From the NCBI RefSeq assembly GCF_000350225.1, contig NW_005179001.1, forward strand, positions 175,378-239,377: a stretch of 64,000 bases of DNA, given 5' to 3'. Every line of letters begins with the position of its first letter. Position 1 is the stretch's first letter. The DNA comes from Chondrus crispus. Lineage: Eukaryota > Rhodophyta > Florideophyceae > Gigartinales > Gigartinaceae. Below, in pieces: positions 1 to 8,713 of this stretch. The notes beneath the pieces are model-generated. The model saw only the letters and a program-made list of their open reading frames with translations, was not told where the DNA came from and did not search any database. A program made the position numbers and the translations under genes.

Positions 1-737
1 ACCCTCACACCCGCTGCCCCCGCCACCCCCGCCTCCTCCGCCGCCACCAACACCCCGCCCACCGCGATCACCGCCGGCGGGAACGACAGCGCAATGTCCG
101 ACAGCAGCGCCCGCCGGCACACCGTGTACCGCGCCCGCCCCAGCACATCCGCCAGCCCGTCCCCGCCCACCCCCTTCTGCCGCAGCACCTCGCCCAGCAT
201 CCCCAGCGACCGGAACGGGTGGTAGCAGATCAGGTGGAACTTGAGCTGCTGCAGGAACGCCAGCTCCACGTTGAGCACCGTCGACGCCCGCACACGCTCG
301 CAGCACCGGTCGCACGACTCCGGCGCCGCCGCCAAGTCCACCCCCGCCTCCACCCCGTGCATCACCGCGTCCCAACGCCCCACCAGCTCGTCCGCCGACA
401 GCACCGTCTCCTCCACCTTGAGCGCCGCGTACACCGCCGACAGCGCGATCGCCGTCGGGTTGAAGTCCATCACCGACTGGTCCACGAAGAACCGCTTGAA
501 GAACGTGATCCCTGTCGCCGCCACCTTGTCCCCCAGTTGCATCGTCTGCACGAACCGCAGGATCCGCCGCTCGTGGAACGCCCGCAGACGCGCCTCGTCG
601 CCCGCCGTCAGCACTCCGCCCGCGTCCCCTTCGCGCGCCGCCACGGCCGCTCCGTGCGCCCGCGCGCGCCGCGAGGCGATCGTCTCGCCCGTCAATTGCC
701 AGTGCCTCATTTGCATCGAGTCTTTGAACTCAGCCAT
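1..737 (-). CDS. CYCH: Cyclin H (partial, runs off the window's left edge)
   Basis: The minus strand is open from an ATG at 737 to base 1 (about 245 residues). It starts MAEFKDSMQMRHW, like the conserved RHW start of cyclin H. The cyclin box follows, with FFKRFFVDQSVMDFNP and then a segment ending AALKVEE. The second helical part carries ELAFLQQLKFHLICYHPFR, the typical cyclin H motif before the second cyclin fold. In the known family, cyclin H activates CDK7 within the CAK/TFIIH complex, acting on cell-cycle CDKs and the RNA polymerase II CTD. The C-terminus lies outside the window. No intron is seen. The identification rests on motif order that I recognise, not on a search. Plus-strand frames here are shadows of this GC-rich gene. 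Confidence 0.85.
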   Translation of the reverse strand, partial: MAEFKDSMQMRHWQLTGETIASRRARAHGAAVAAREGDAGGVLTAGDEARLRAFHERRILRFVQTMQLGDKVAATGITFFKRFFVDQSVMDFNPTAIALSAVYAALKVEETVLSADELVGRWDAVMHGVEAGVDLAAAPESCDRCCERVRASTVLNVELAFLQQLKFHLICYHPFRSLGMLGEVLRQKGVGGDGLADVLGRARYTVCRRALLSDIALSFPPAVIAVGGVLVAAEEAGVAGAAGVR

Positions 738-1073
738 GGCTAGTCACGGCGGCTCGCGAGGCACCAGACCCGGCTCATACGATCGCAAGCGCCACGCCGA
801 ATCGTCTTTCCGCGGAGAGCCGGGGAAGGGGGATGCTGCGGGATAGGGCGTTGCCGACGGCGGGAGGCGCTGTGGGAATGTCCGTGTATTGCATCAGTCC
901 CAGAGCGCGTGGGTGTGCCGGCGCTTTTCACGCTCTTTGCGAAGCTGGAAAAGTTTTGCGGTCGCAGCGAAAGGTCGAGCAAATTCGGAACAAAAAAAGA
1001 AGAAAAAAATATTTACACGGAATTTCGCGCTGCCACGGATCGAAAAAAAAGAAACCCTCAACCAAAAAGCTAC
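738..1073. other. Intergenic region between PP2C 3' end and cyclin H start
   Basis: 336 bp between two minus-strand genes. It should hold the cyclin H promoter and 5' UTR and the phosphatase 3' UTR. The part next to the phosphatase stop (about 990-1060) has several A-runs on the plus strand, i.e. T-runs in the transcript. No clear TATA box is seen. Confidence 0.5.
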
Positions 1074-2176
1074 TCACTCTACCTCCGCCGCCTCCGGTAG
1101 CGTCGAGAGCAGCGTGGTCGGCTGCACGGCGTCGTCGTCCACCATGCCCATGGCGACGACGGTGATGTCGTCGGCCTTCCCGCCGCGCCACTCGACGCCG
1201 GCCTTCTCGGCCGCCGCCATGAACGGAGAGCGGAACGTCTTGTCGACCGAGCGCGCGCTCGCCAGAGACCCCAGCCTGTCCGCCAGCGACGCCGCATCCT
1301 CGGCCGCCGACGCCGCGCTCACGATCTCGGCGTCCGCGACGTTGTCGTACAGCCCGTCCGTCGCAAGCACTACCCAATCGCCCGGCCGCAGCTTCTGCTG
1401 CACGTTTTGCCCCATCGCCAACCTAGCGCGCGATACATTGGACACACAATGCAAGGTCAGTTTTGTGAGCAGCCGCGCAGAAAATCATCTCGCCGCTTTC
1501 TGCAAAACGCTGCTACTTACCCGTCCTCACTGTCCGTGCCCAGTTGATAAGGGCAGTTGAAAAAATGCTGCTGCTCCTTGGTCCGGAACACCATCTTGCC
1601 GTTTCTGATAATCCGAACGCCCGAATCGCCCAGGTTTATGCCAAACAACCTTCCAAACTCATCCATCCCCACGACGCACGCCGTGCTAGCACCTACCTGG
1701 TTATTCTCCAAGCTGGCATCAATCGCTGCTCGAACGACTTTCTCCGGCCCAAACTCCCTGACCTTATCCCTGGTAAGCGCAGCGAGTGTTTGACTGTACA
1801 AGCGAGGGTCGACCCCGCGCGTTTCGAAAGCGCCAGAGACTCCGTCGAAGACGCCCGCGCAATTGCCCTCGACGAAGAATGCATCCTCACCCGTGTTCTT
1901 TTCGGGGTGCGCGAGGTACGAGTAGCCGACCGTGAAGGTGTAGGCCGGCTTGGGCTCGTCAGGGTCTTTGGACCACGGGTTCTTGAACTTGGGGAAGGAG
2001 ATCATTTGGGGGCAGCGTGAGCGCGGCCTGGGCGTGCGCGCGGGGAGCGGGGTGCGCGCGGGAAGCGGGGTGCGCGCGGGAAGCGGGGTGCGCGCGGGAA
2101 GCGGGGTGCGGGAGGGAAGCACGGAGACGCTGTGCAAAGGCACCACGACGCTGGGGGCAAAAGCGGCGTGAGACAT
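1074..2176 (-). CDS. PTC7-like PP2C-family Ser/Thr phosphatase, two exons
   Basis: Two exons, complement of 1521-2176 and 1074-1422, joined in frame give 334 residues. Exon 1 has the metal-binding motif GEDAFFVEGNCAGVFDGVSG and GVDPRLYSQTL, typical of the Ptc7/SpoIIE-like PP2C subgroup, then GINLGDSGVRIIRNG. Exon 2 has the second metal-site motif WVVLATDGLYDNV and ends with the C-terminal KADDITVVAM motif. PP2C enzymes are Mg/Mn-dependent phosphatases; Ptc7 relatives act in mitochondria or plastids. The N-terminus MSHAAFAPSVVV plus a Pro/Arg-rich (RTPLPA)n linker could be an organelle leader, which is inference. The start at 2176 was chosen as an ATG just before the leader-like stretch; the ATG at about 2008 (MISFPKF) is an alternative. 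The longer frame to 2323 opens at a non-ATG codon. Confidence 0.82.
1423..1520 (-). other. Spliceosomal intron in the PP2C gene (98 nt)
   Basis: On the minus strand the donor is GTAAGT and the acceptor GCGCTAG. A possible branch site (CTGAC) lies in the 3' half. Removing it joins ...DSED-G-LAMGQ in frame, restoring the PP2C domain. Both sites match standard GT-AG rules. Confidence 0.85.
2037..2121. repeat. 18-bp coding minisatellite
   Basis: About four to five tandem 18-bp units with core GGGTGCGCGCGGGAAGC, coding on the minus strand for the RTPLPA hexapeptide in the phosphatase N-terminal linker. The frame is kept because the unit is a multiple of three. Confidence 0.85.
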
Positions 2177-2197
2177 TTTGGGGAGTGGGATGGCGGG

Positions 2198-2258
2198 TGG
2201 CGGGGATGGCGGGGATGGCGGGGATTGCGGGGATAGCGAGGATAGCGGGGATAGCATA
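2198..2258. repeat. 9-bp tandem repeat upstream of the PP2C gene
   Basis: Roughly seven units of GGGGATGGC/GGGGATAGC in the likely 5' UTR or promoter, just upstream of the chosen ATG. Confidence 0.75.
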
Positions 2259-2526
2259 GGAGGAGAAGGTGGGAGGGGGGCAATAGGCGGAGGGATCTGA
2301 GGAGGGCTTCTCACGCGTACCAAGAGTGCGAACGATCTGTGGTGCGGAGAGGAGGTGAGTTTTTATTGTATTTATTTCCACAAATGAACGGCTGTGCGAA
2401 TTTTGCATGGAAATGGGATGATACGCGTTGGAGGGATTTAGCTCTCATTAGCATGTTAGGCATTGGACAAGGACAAGCATAACACGCCAGAGCGATGAAG
2501 ACGTCCGTTCTTTCTGTCGCATCAAT

Positions 2527-2548
2527 GGGATGCTCCTGAAATCACAAA
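2527..2548 (+). repeat. Left TIR of element H1
   Basis: GGGATGCTCCTGAAATCACAAA; it differs from the right TIR at positions 4 and 19. Preceded by the AAT duplication. Confidence 0.88.
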
Positions 2549-2799
2549 CACCCAATTTGATACGACCCTTTTTGCACAAATTGCTGTTTTGTGCGCATCA
2601 CCTTCTGCTGATGTGAACCCCCTTGGAAGACGATTTGTGTCCACAGCCAAAAGCACAAACACATATTTCACCCGCCGATTTCCCGCCGTTGAGGTAGCTC
2701 GATCCCTAGCGAAGCTTCTTCGTGGCATGACAGAATCCCTTTACCCTTCATCCCCATCTCCGTCACACAATCCCTCTACCTCGATCCCTTTCTCCCACC

Positions 2800-3855
2800 A
2801 TGACACAATCCCCCTCCGCTTCACCCCCATCTCCATCACCCAACCCCTCTACCCCTAACCCAAACCTTCGTGTTGAACCGCTTCCACTTTCTCGTTGCCC
2901 CTCTGTCTTCGATTCAAATCCTCCAGGCGACCCTACCGAAACCGCACAAACGCAGACCCCCCGAAAATCTGCTCGCGTGACCCACGGCTACGGTGGCTCC
3001 TACCCTTATTCTGGATCACAGCCGGGACCCACTGTCGGGATCCAAAGACCTCCCAACCGAAAATCTTCCAGCAAACCAACGCCTGTTCGTGGCTCTGGAT
3101 TCTCGGCTCCCGAAATCGAGCACTTGCTTGACACGCTCGAAAAGTACTTACCCCTGTGCCGCGATGAGTGGGACGCTGTTCTCATCGCGCACAACAAATA
3201 CTTTGCAGATCAAAAGCGCTCAGTGGACAGTCTCAAACGCAAATTCGCCTCGCTACATCGGCAAAAAATGCCAACCGGTGACCCGCTCATGCCTGCTGAT
3301 GTTCGGAAAGCGAAAAGTATTCGATATAGAATGACGGAGCATGCCGATATTGGAGTCGGTGACGAGGACGTGGACGAGCTGTCGGGAATCGTAGAGGATG
3401 ATGAGGATGGTACGACACCTGTTGGGGCGGCAAGTTTGTCGCCGCGAACATCGGAAATTCCAAGTGACGGCGCTCAAGGGCCAGGGTCGGGTGCCCAGAT
3501 TTTGCCGCCGAGCCCTACTGAGTTTGCTCCCTCTCCGCGCTTGCTCGTTAACAAAAGGAGGAGAGTCAAAGTTCAATCGACTGAGGCAAATGAACTTGTC
3601 GCGATAATGAAGCTTTCTATTGTACAAGAGCAGCAGCGTCGGGAGAGCGATGCCCGACAAAGGGAAATGGAGGAGCGTCGCCGGGCGGACGAGAGGGATG
3701 AGGAGAGGAAGAGAAGGGAGGAGGACCGTCTTGAAGAAGTGCTTCGCCGGGAGCATGAAAACAAACGCCAGGATCGCTTTGTGGAGGCAGTTCTGTTAAT
3801 GATGACGCACACGGTATCTCAAAAAAATCCACCGCAACGCCCTGACGATGCGTGA
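2800..3855 (+). CDS. Myb/SANT-like DNA-binding accessory protein of element H1
   Basis: 351 residues from an ATG in a CCACC context. The N-terminal 95 residues are Pro/Ser-rich. Residues about 98-155 form a helical Myb/SANT-like region (FSAPEIEHLLDTLEKYLPLC, then RDEWDAVLIAHNKYF and SVDSLKRKFASLHRQK), as in the accessory proteins of Harbinger elements that bring the transposase to the ends. A short acidic region follows. Residues about 270-340 are a highly charged coiled coil (QQRRESDARQREMEERRRAD). It ends two bases before the convergent transposase stop. The family role is known; its function here is inferred from context. Confidence 0.8.
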   Translation: MTQSPSASPPSPSPNPSTPNPNLRVEPLPLSRCPSVFDSNPPGDPTETAQTQTPRKSARVTHGYGGSYPYSGSQPGPTVGIQRPPNRKSSSKPTPVRGSGFSAPEIEHLLDTLEKYLPLCRDEWDAVLIAHNKYFADQKRSVDSLKRKFASLHRQKMPTGDPLMPADVRKAKSIRYRMTEHADIGVGDEDVDELSGIVEDDEDGTTPVGAASLSPRTSEIPSDGAQGPGSGAQILPPSPTEFAPSPRLLVNKRRRVKVQSTEANELVAIMKLSIVQEQQRRESDARQREMEERRRADERDEERKRREEDRLEEVLRREHENKRQDRFVEAVLLMMTHTVSQKNPPQRPDDA

Positions 3856-3857
3856 CT

Positions 3858-5036
3858 CTAGATTCCAACGTTCTCATGAAGAAAAAAGTTAGCATCAACG
3901 CTTAGGTGCGGCATGTAAACATTGAGAATTTGGTTGATTCCTACCACTGCAGCTCGATAGTTATACAGTAGAACGATTGTCAACAAGATCAGTTTTCTTT
4001 CGCCAGTTTCTTCGTAAACCATCCTATCCAAAAGCCTCGGAAACGTCCCTTGAAAACCGCGCATTCCCCACTCTGATGCTTGTGGCAACGAGGTAGCCTG
4101 CCGAAGCCTCATAATTTCAGTAGCGTTTTGTCCTACTCCAAGATGATCTTGCGCAGACTTTATGACAAAGGGATGAAACTTTCTGCAAAATGCAGAATCG
4201 ACCACACACTTGCCCTCCGTTTCCTCGTACACTTTTCCTAGTTTTTCGTAAATACCACCCCACTCCGCTATTGTGGAATCATGAAACGCGCCCGGAGCAT
4301 TTACAGCACACATTATTATCCGTCCATTTGGGGCAAAGACAAAAACATTCCCGACATAATGGTCATGTGTCCAACCATTGTAAAACATATTTTGTATTAC
4401 ACAGTCACCTGCCTGTTGTAGATATAGTTTTAACCCATCCGCACAGCAATAAACATCCGGAAGCAATGAATGCTTCTCCCGAAAGCTTTGTTTAAACAAA
4501 CTGATCTCCTCAGCTGACGGTATTTTGATGGAGGCACGATCATCATTTCGCAAAACTTTAAAAAGCAAACGGCGGGCGAAGCAAATGTACAGCGAAGCAA
4601 CTGAATGCGTAACCCCAAAAAGGAGACACAAAGTCATTATCGATCCCCGTGTGCGATGCCATGTGAGAAAGAGTCCCAGGCACTGAGTAGAGGAAAGTAA
4701 ACGCGGTCTTCCTCTCGCGACGCGCCTATTTGGGAGGAGTCGAAGCCTTCCATCGCTCGAGTACGGTGTGTATCTCAAGTACATCGGGGCAAATGCGTTT
4801 AGCATTGTTGTAAATGCTCGGTGATCGAACGCTGTGAGCGTGATTAAAGATTGATCGCATCCACTGCCGTACAAAAAAGCGAAAGGAGCCATCGTAGGAC
4901 TGAAAAGCGCTCTTCGAGATATGCGTCTATCACGACGACGTTTACCTTTCGCATTTAGACGGGCTCTGAAGGTACGAGGCTGTCCATCGAGAATGAGATG
5001 ATACAGAATAATGATTTGCAGCATAAGCGAAGGCAT
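3858..5036 (-). CDS. Harbinger-like DDE transposase of element H1
   Basis: 392 residues from an ATG, no interruption. Candidate catalytic acids are D200 (CCADGLKLYLQQ), D280 (KCVVDSAFC) and E322 (ASEWGMRGFQGTFPRL). APGAFHDSTIAEW around 249-259 is the usual block after the first strand. This spacing fits the DDE_Tnp_4 / HARBI1-like nuclease group, which cuts and pastes DNA at TIRs. The basic N-terminus (KGKRRRDRRISRR) may be a nuclear or DNA-contact signal. Convergent with the Myb-like gene. It looks functional: no stop, and all three acidic residues are present. Confidence 0.87.
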   Translation of the reverse strand: MPSLMLQIIILYHLILDGQPRTFRARLNAKGKRRRDRRISRRALFSPTMAPFAFLYGSGCDQSLITLTAFDHRAFTTMLNAFAPMYLRYTPYSSDGRLRLLPNRRVARGRPRLLSSTQCLGLFLTWHRTRGSIMTLCLLFGVTHSVASLYICFARRLLFKVLRNDDRASIKIPSAEEISLFKQSFREKHSLLPDVYCCADGLKLYLQQAGDCVIQNMFYNGWTHDHYVGNVFVFAPNGRIIMCAVNAPGAFHDSTIAEWGGIYEKLGKVYEETEGKCVVDSAFCRKFHPFVIKSAQDHLGVGQNATEIMRLRQATSLPQASEWGMRGFQGTFPRLLDRMVYEETGERKLILLTIVLLYNYRAAVVGINQILNVYMPHLSVDANFFLHENVGI

Positions 5037-5291
5037 ACTGTGGCTAGGGTACGCGATGAGGACGAAAAGGGGAAACGTTGCGATTTGACGAGGGTGGTTC
5101 TGGGAATTCGCGGTCGTCCTACACTAAGGAGTTAGATTCGGGCTCATGGGACTGCCAATGGAGTACCCTACGGGTACACAACGGGATAGTGTAGAAAGTG
5201 CGGTGAGCTTTGACACAAAACTTTTCAGGACGCTAGTACAGTACACAATCACCTTTTTGCACAATTTTTGTGTAAAAGGGTGCATACGCAT

Positions 5292-5313
5292 TTTATGATT
5301 TCAGGAGCAGCCC
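5292..5313 (-). repeat. Right TIR of element H1
   Basis: Inverted copy of the left TIR with two mismatches, followed by AAT at 5314-5316, matching the left flank. Confidence 0.88.
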
Positions 5314-5366
5314 AATATCAATATCAATAATATGACCTCACGCACTACTGCACACTATGCGCATGC

Positions 5367-5883
5367 TGTTAGACTTATTGACTAGACTACAGTAGATATC
5401 ACACTTCTATGTTATCAATATCAATTCAGGGATTATGTAGGCTACATTTAGCTATCAATGATAAAGTCCCTTAAGGACGTGCCACCTACAATTCTACATG
5501 TTTTAGGGTGTAACCGTTTAGGCATATTTCGTGGGTGGCGCAACCTCCCTTTTATGGTAGTGCGCCTACTTTTGTTGTAGAGTCAATAGGACTATAAAGC
5601 CAGGTCGAAGACGCTACTCGTCTTCGACCTCAGCACATTCAATCACCTGAACCATCAACCCGACAACCCCGTCCATTGACCGTGCTCACCGTCCGTAGCG
5701 GTTCTGAGGCAATAGCCTGCCGCTCTTCCCCTCCCTTTAAAGTAACCCTATTTACCATCCTTTTACCCTTTACTAAAATCCCTCCGGACCGCCCCCTTTT
5801 CCGTCGGTCTCCCGACACTTATAAGTTTACGGGACCGCCGCCCCGTTTGGTCCTGCCCCGTCCTTGGAATAAGGCCCGCCTTA
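5367..5883 (+). repeat. 5' LTR of Copia-1 (core)
   Basis: Starts TGTTAGACTT. It matches 11869-12385 at a constant offset of 6502 bp, with differences near 5463, 5641 and 5757. Past 5883 the 5' copy holds a second, diverged GGAATAAGG..CCGCCTTA unit (about 5915-5933), suggesting a local duplication at the LTR end. Confidence 0.9.
5593..5630 (+). promoter_or_regulatory. TATA box and start-proximal hairpin in the 5' LTR
   Basis: TATAAAG at 5593-5599, followed by a perfect 12-bp inverted repeat AGGTCGAAGACG / CGTCTTCGACCT with a CTACT loop (5602-5630). Transcription would be expected to start near the loop, so the hairpin may sit at the RNA 5' end. It is repeated in the 3' LTR. Confidence 0.7.
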
Positions 5884-6090
5884 ACCAACCGTCGAATCAA
5901 CTCGTTTGCGCCTCCGGAATAAGGCCGCCTTATTCAATCAGCCGAATTGGAAATCAAGAAATTTTTTACAAGAAACAATTTTGTCCCTAACGTTCACTGT
6001 AATAATTACTGTCTAATTTTACAGCGGACGTTATACATTTGGGCGTACTGTACGACATACTGTACGCCTGGCGCATTAGCGCAGTTGTTA

Positions 6091-6761
6091 ATGGCACGGG
6101 TAAAGCGCCCTACCAACCACCCCGACGTAATTCGGGAACGCCGCATCGCCGCCGCCGCCGCCCTCGTTACCGCCGCCGCATCGCCACCCCCGTATCACGG
6201 TACTCCGTCTACGCGTTCAAGCTCGCCGCTCCGTGTCCGTCCGTCCGCATCCGCTTCCCCGCCGCCAATTGCCTACATCTCCCAAACGCCCCCCCGCGGC
6301 CATACCACTCCACCTGTATCGCCGGTCCAGCTTGACGGCTGCGCCTCGCATTCTACGCTGTTTACGGCCCCCCGCCTCGTCGATATAGAGGCAGTAGAAG
6401 CTTCGGACGAGGAAACTTCTACCGCCGCTGCGCCGTCTCTCGACCTCGACGAGGGCCGCGCACTTACCATCTACCGCGTAGCTACTCAGCGCGCACGACG
6501 TAGAGCAAATCCCCCACGCCGCCGTCCTACGCAATACCTCTGCCGCCCTTGCGCTCGCACCTTTACGAGTTATCGTCAGCGCCAAGTCCACGAAGCTGGT
6601 CAACCACATTAGCGGGTAGATTCTGCAGCATATACCCACGCGAAAAATTACACTGCAAGGTTTGTGTCAAGCGCTTTGCTAACGCACACGACGCAGACCA
6701 GCATTACGCCGGCACTATCCATCACCGCGCCCTCCGCAAGCTGCGCACTATCCAGAAGTAA
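6091..6761 (+). pseudogene. Frameshifted two-zinc-finger ORF in the Copia-1 leader
   Basis: An ATG at 6091 opens a frame to a TAG at 6610. It is Ala/Pro/Ser-rich, then has an acidic patch, then a finger CRPCARTFTSYRQRQVH..H (C-x2-C-x12-H-x5-H). A second finger of the same spacing, CKVCVKRFANAHDADQH..H, lies in the frame ending at 6761. The two frames must be joined by a shift or intron near 6600-6640. The spacing is of the U1/matrin-like C2H2 type, used for RNA or DNA binding. An extra zinc-finger ORF between LTR and gag is unusual for Copia. It may be a captured host fragment, an extra element gene, or a nested element remnant. I do not recognise the rest. Confidence 0.5.
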
Positions 6762-6871
6762 TTGGAAATTGTTTGGCCAAACTGTAATTGTTAAAATTTT
6801 CTAAAGTTTTTAGAATATTTGAAAGGGACACTTGTCACTGAAGAATTTTTTTTCGGCGCCACCACGCACAC

Positions 6872-7031
6872 ACGTGTGCTTACCCGCCACGCACACACGT
6901 GTTGTCATTGTGCACGCAACGACGTGTAACTGCGCGCACACGCAACCACGTGTTACTACACGCACACCCGCCCACGTGTTCATATCGACTACTCATACAC
7001 GCGTACTACTATTGAACACGTACACACGTGT
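6872..7031. repeat. ACGTGT array with 25-26 bp period
   Basis: ACGTGT begins at 6872, 6897, 6922, 6948 and 6974, then a variant ACGCGT at 6999 and ACGTGT at 7026: seven near-evenly spaced cores in CA-rich linkers. Several are CACGTG-type palindromes. The array lies between the zinc-finger remnant and gag. Confidence 0.8.
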
Positions 7032-7170
7032 CTGCAATACCACTAAGGGTACAAAACACCACACGTTTACGCGTAGTACACTCACCACGTACCACAGGAA
7101 CATTTTTTGACGATAACGTTCTCGTTTAGCCCGGATCCATTTTATCTATTATTTTGCAATAATTTTTAAT

Positions 7171-8711
7171 ATGGCTACTGTAAATGGAATCCGAGATGCT
7201 TTAACAAGTTATGAACCCCGATCTATGATCCAATGCGATGTTCAGGCTACATCAGCCCTGCATGTAATGGCGGACCCCCAACCTGACCCCAATGTTTGTT
7301 GTAGTAACCTTCGTGCTGACCTTCCCCCCGAAGTTCTATACGCAAGAGAAATGTTACGAGGCTCTACTGTTTTATATCGACTTATCCGTGATTACCTTGT
7401 GGTCAAAGGATTGTCATACACCCCGCACCCTACCACCAACCGTATTTCTCACGGTCTGATAAACATGCTATATGTCGATGACACTGACCGTATTCTCGCC
7501 AACCAAGGTCTCACCAGTTCCGCCTCCGGGTCGACACAAGGAAGCCATCAATCGTTTCTGCCGACAGTTGAAGCCCCGAACTCCAAGATTGCTCACAATA
7601 TTTTGTCAAGATTCAAAAAGGAGGACCGGTACACTGGAAAATCGGAGAAGATATTCATGACGCAATCAACAACTATCGCCATTGTGCTGAAGATTTCCAC
7701 TTAAGTGACGAGCAAATGCTCCGATTCTTCCACAACGTTTTTGATGGTGAAGCGAAAAGATATTATCGCTCTCACGTCATCCAACATGCCCAAGACTTCA
7801 ATTCTGCTACTTTACTCATGGATAACGAGTTCAATAGCCTGACACGACAAAATAGAGTTCGTAAACTCCTCCAAAATCTCCGACTTTCCCGAATTTTGGA
7901 GACGAAAAGAATCCCTGTGTCAGAAGCATTGGAAGAACTTCGTGAAACCATCACAAAGTACGCCCCACAAGGTCCTCCCACGCACCAATCGGAACAAGAC
8001 AAAACGGAGTATCTGAACGATGCTGTGATTGGAGTCGAGTGTAATAAGAGTGTATTAACACAAAATTTGGCTGCCATACCCCCCTGGACATTTCAACAGC
8101 TCTATACTGCCCTTGATGCCGCTTGGCTACAAGAGCAGAAGCAGAAAAAAGGACGCCGCCGTGATCAGCTTGACTTTTCCCGTACCCAGCCCTTCCCTTC
8201 CATCCCTGGTATTCACTTTCAACGTCAGAACACGTATGGCATCCCCCGCCGCCCTGGTTCCGCTTCTTCAAATCCAAGAACTCCATATCCTCCCCAACGT
8301 TTCTCCCACAACCCCGCCCAGACCCAGAATGGTACGGATCGCTTCGGTAATATACGTGCTTGCCACAATTGTGGAAGCAAATATCACCTCATTAGGGACT
8401 GTCCTAAACCTATGGCTCTCAGAAAGAATGTCAGCCATATGTTACAGACCAGACCAGCCAAGCGAGTCCTATACGAGCTCTGCGAGCAAGCAGAACATGC
8501 CTTAGGTGCGTATGAGATCGACTTCACTGCCTTCACGGACGACCAGGCACAACATGACGCCGGTGAAGTCATTCTCACCAATGTCACTCTCAACGATGAT
8601 GATGACTTCGCCGATCAGGCTGTTACTCATCATCAAGTCGCTCACACGCCCATCAAAGAGGAAGAAGTACTGTGGGACACTGTAGATAGCCTGGATCCAA
8701 TGAATTTTTAA
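7171..8711 (+). pseudogene. gag: Copia-1 gag (frameshifted)
   Basis: ATG at 7171. The first frame ends at 7704, but Gag continues in another frame from about 7640 (NNYRHCAEDFHLSDEQML onward) to the TAA at 8709-8711, so there is one frameshift around 7630-7640. Near the C-terminus is a CCHC zinc knuckle, CHNCGSKYHLIRDC (about 8359-8400), for RNA packaging. It ends in an acidic tail. The gag stop lies in GAATTTTTAA, and pol is open in the -1 frame across the T-run, so -1 frameshifting could make Gag-Pol. Confidence 0.8.
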
Positions 8712-8713
8712 GT

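Larger units (their letters stand above)
2527..5313. mobile_element. Complete PIF/Harbinger-like DNA transposon (element H1), 2787 bp
   Basis: The ends are terminal inverted repeats, 20 of 22 bases matching, reading GGGnTGCTCCTGAAATCAnAAA inward from 2527 and from 5313 (minus). A 3-bp duplication AAT flanks them (2524-2526 and 5314-5316). Inside are two convergent genes two bases apart, a Myb/SANT-like protein and a DDE transposase, the standard two-gene layout of PIF/Harbinger elements. Both frames are intact, so the element may be autonomous. A 3-bp target duplication fits the superfamily, although AAT is not its classical TWA. Confidence 0.88.

Noticed and set aside
219..846. Plus-strand open frames of 174 and 201 codons
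   Set aside because: They lie opposite cyclin H on the minus strand; the Arg/His- and Ala/Ser-rich translations are typical shadows in GC-rich DNA.
740..1377. Short frames around the PP2C 3' end, including an Arg/Gly-rich 149-codon minus frame
   Set aside because: Out of frame with the spliced PP2C coding sequence and without motifs.
6860..7031. CRISPR-like array at the ACGTGT repeats
   Set aside because: Eukaryotic context, very short cores and no spacer-sized unique inserts or cas genes.
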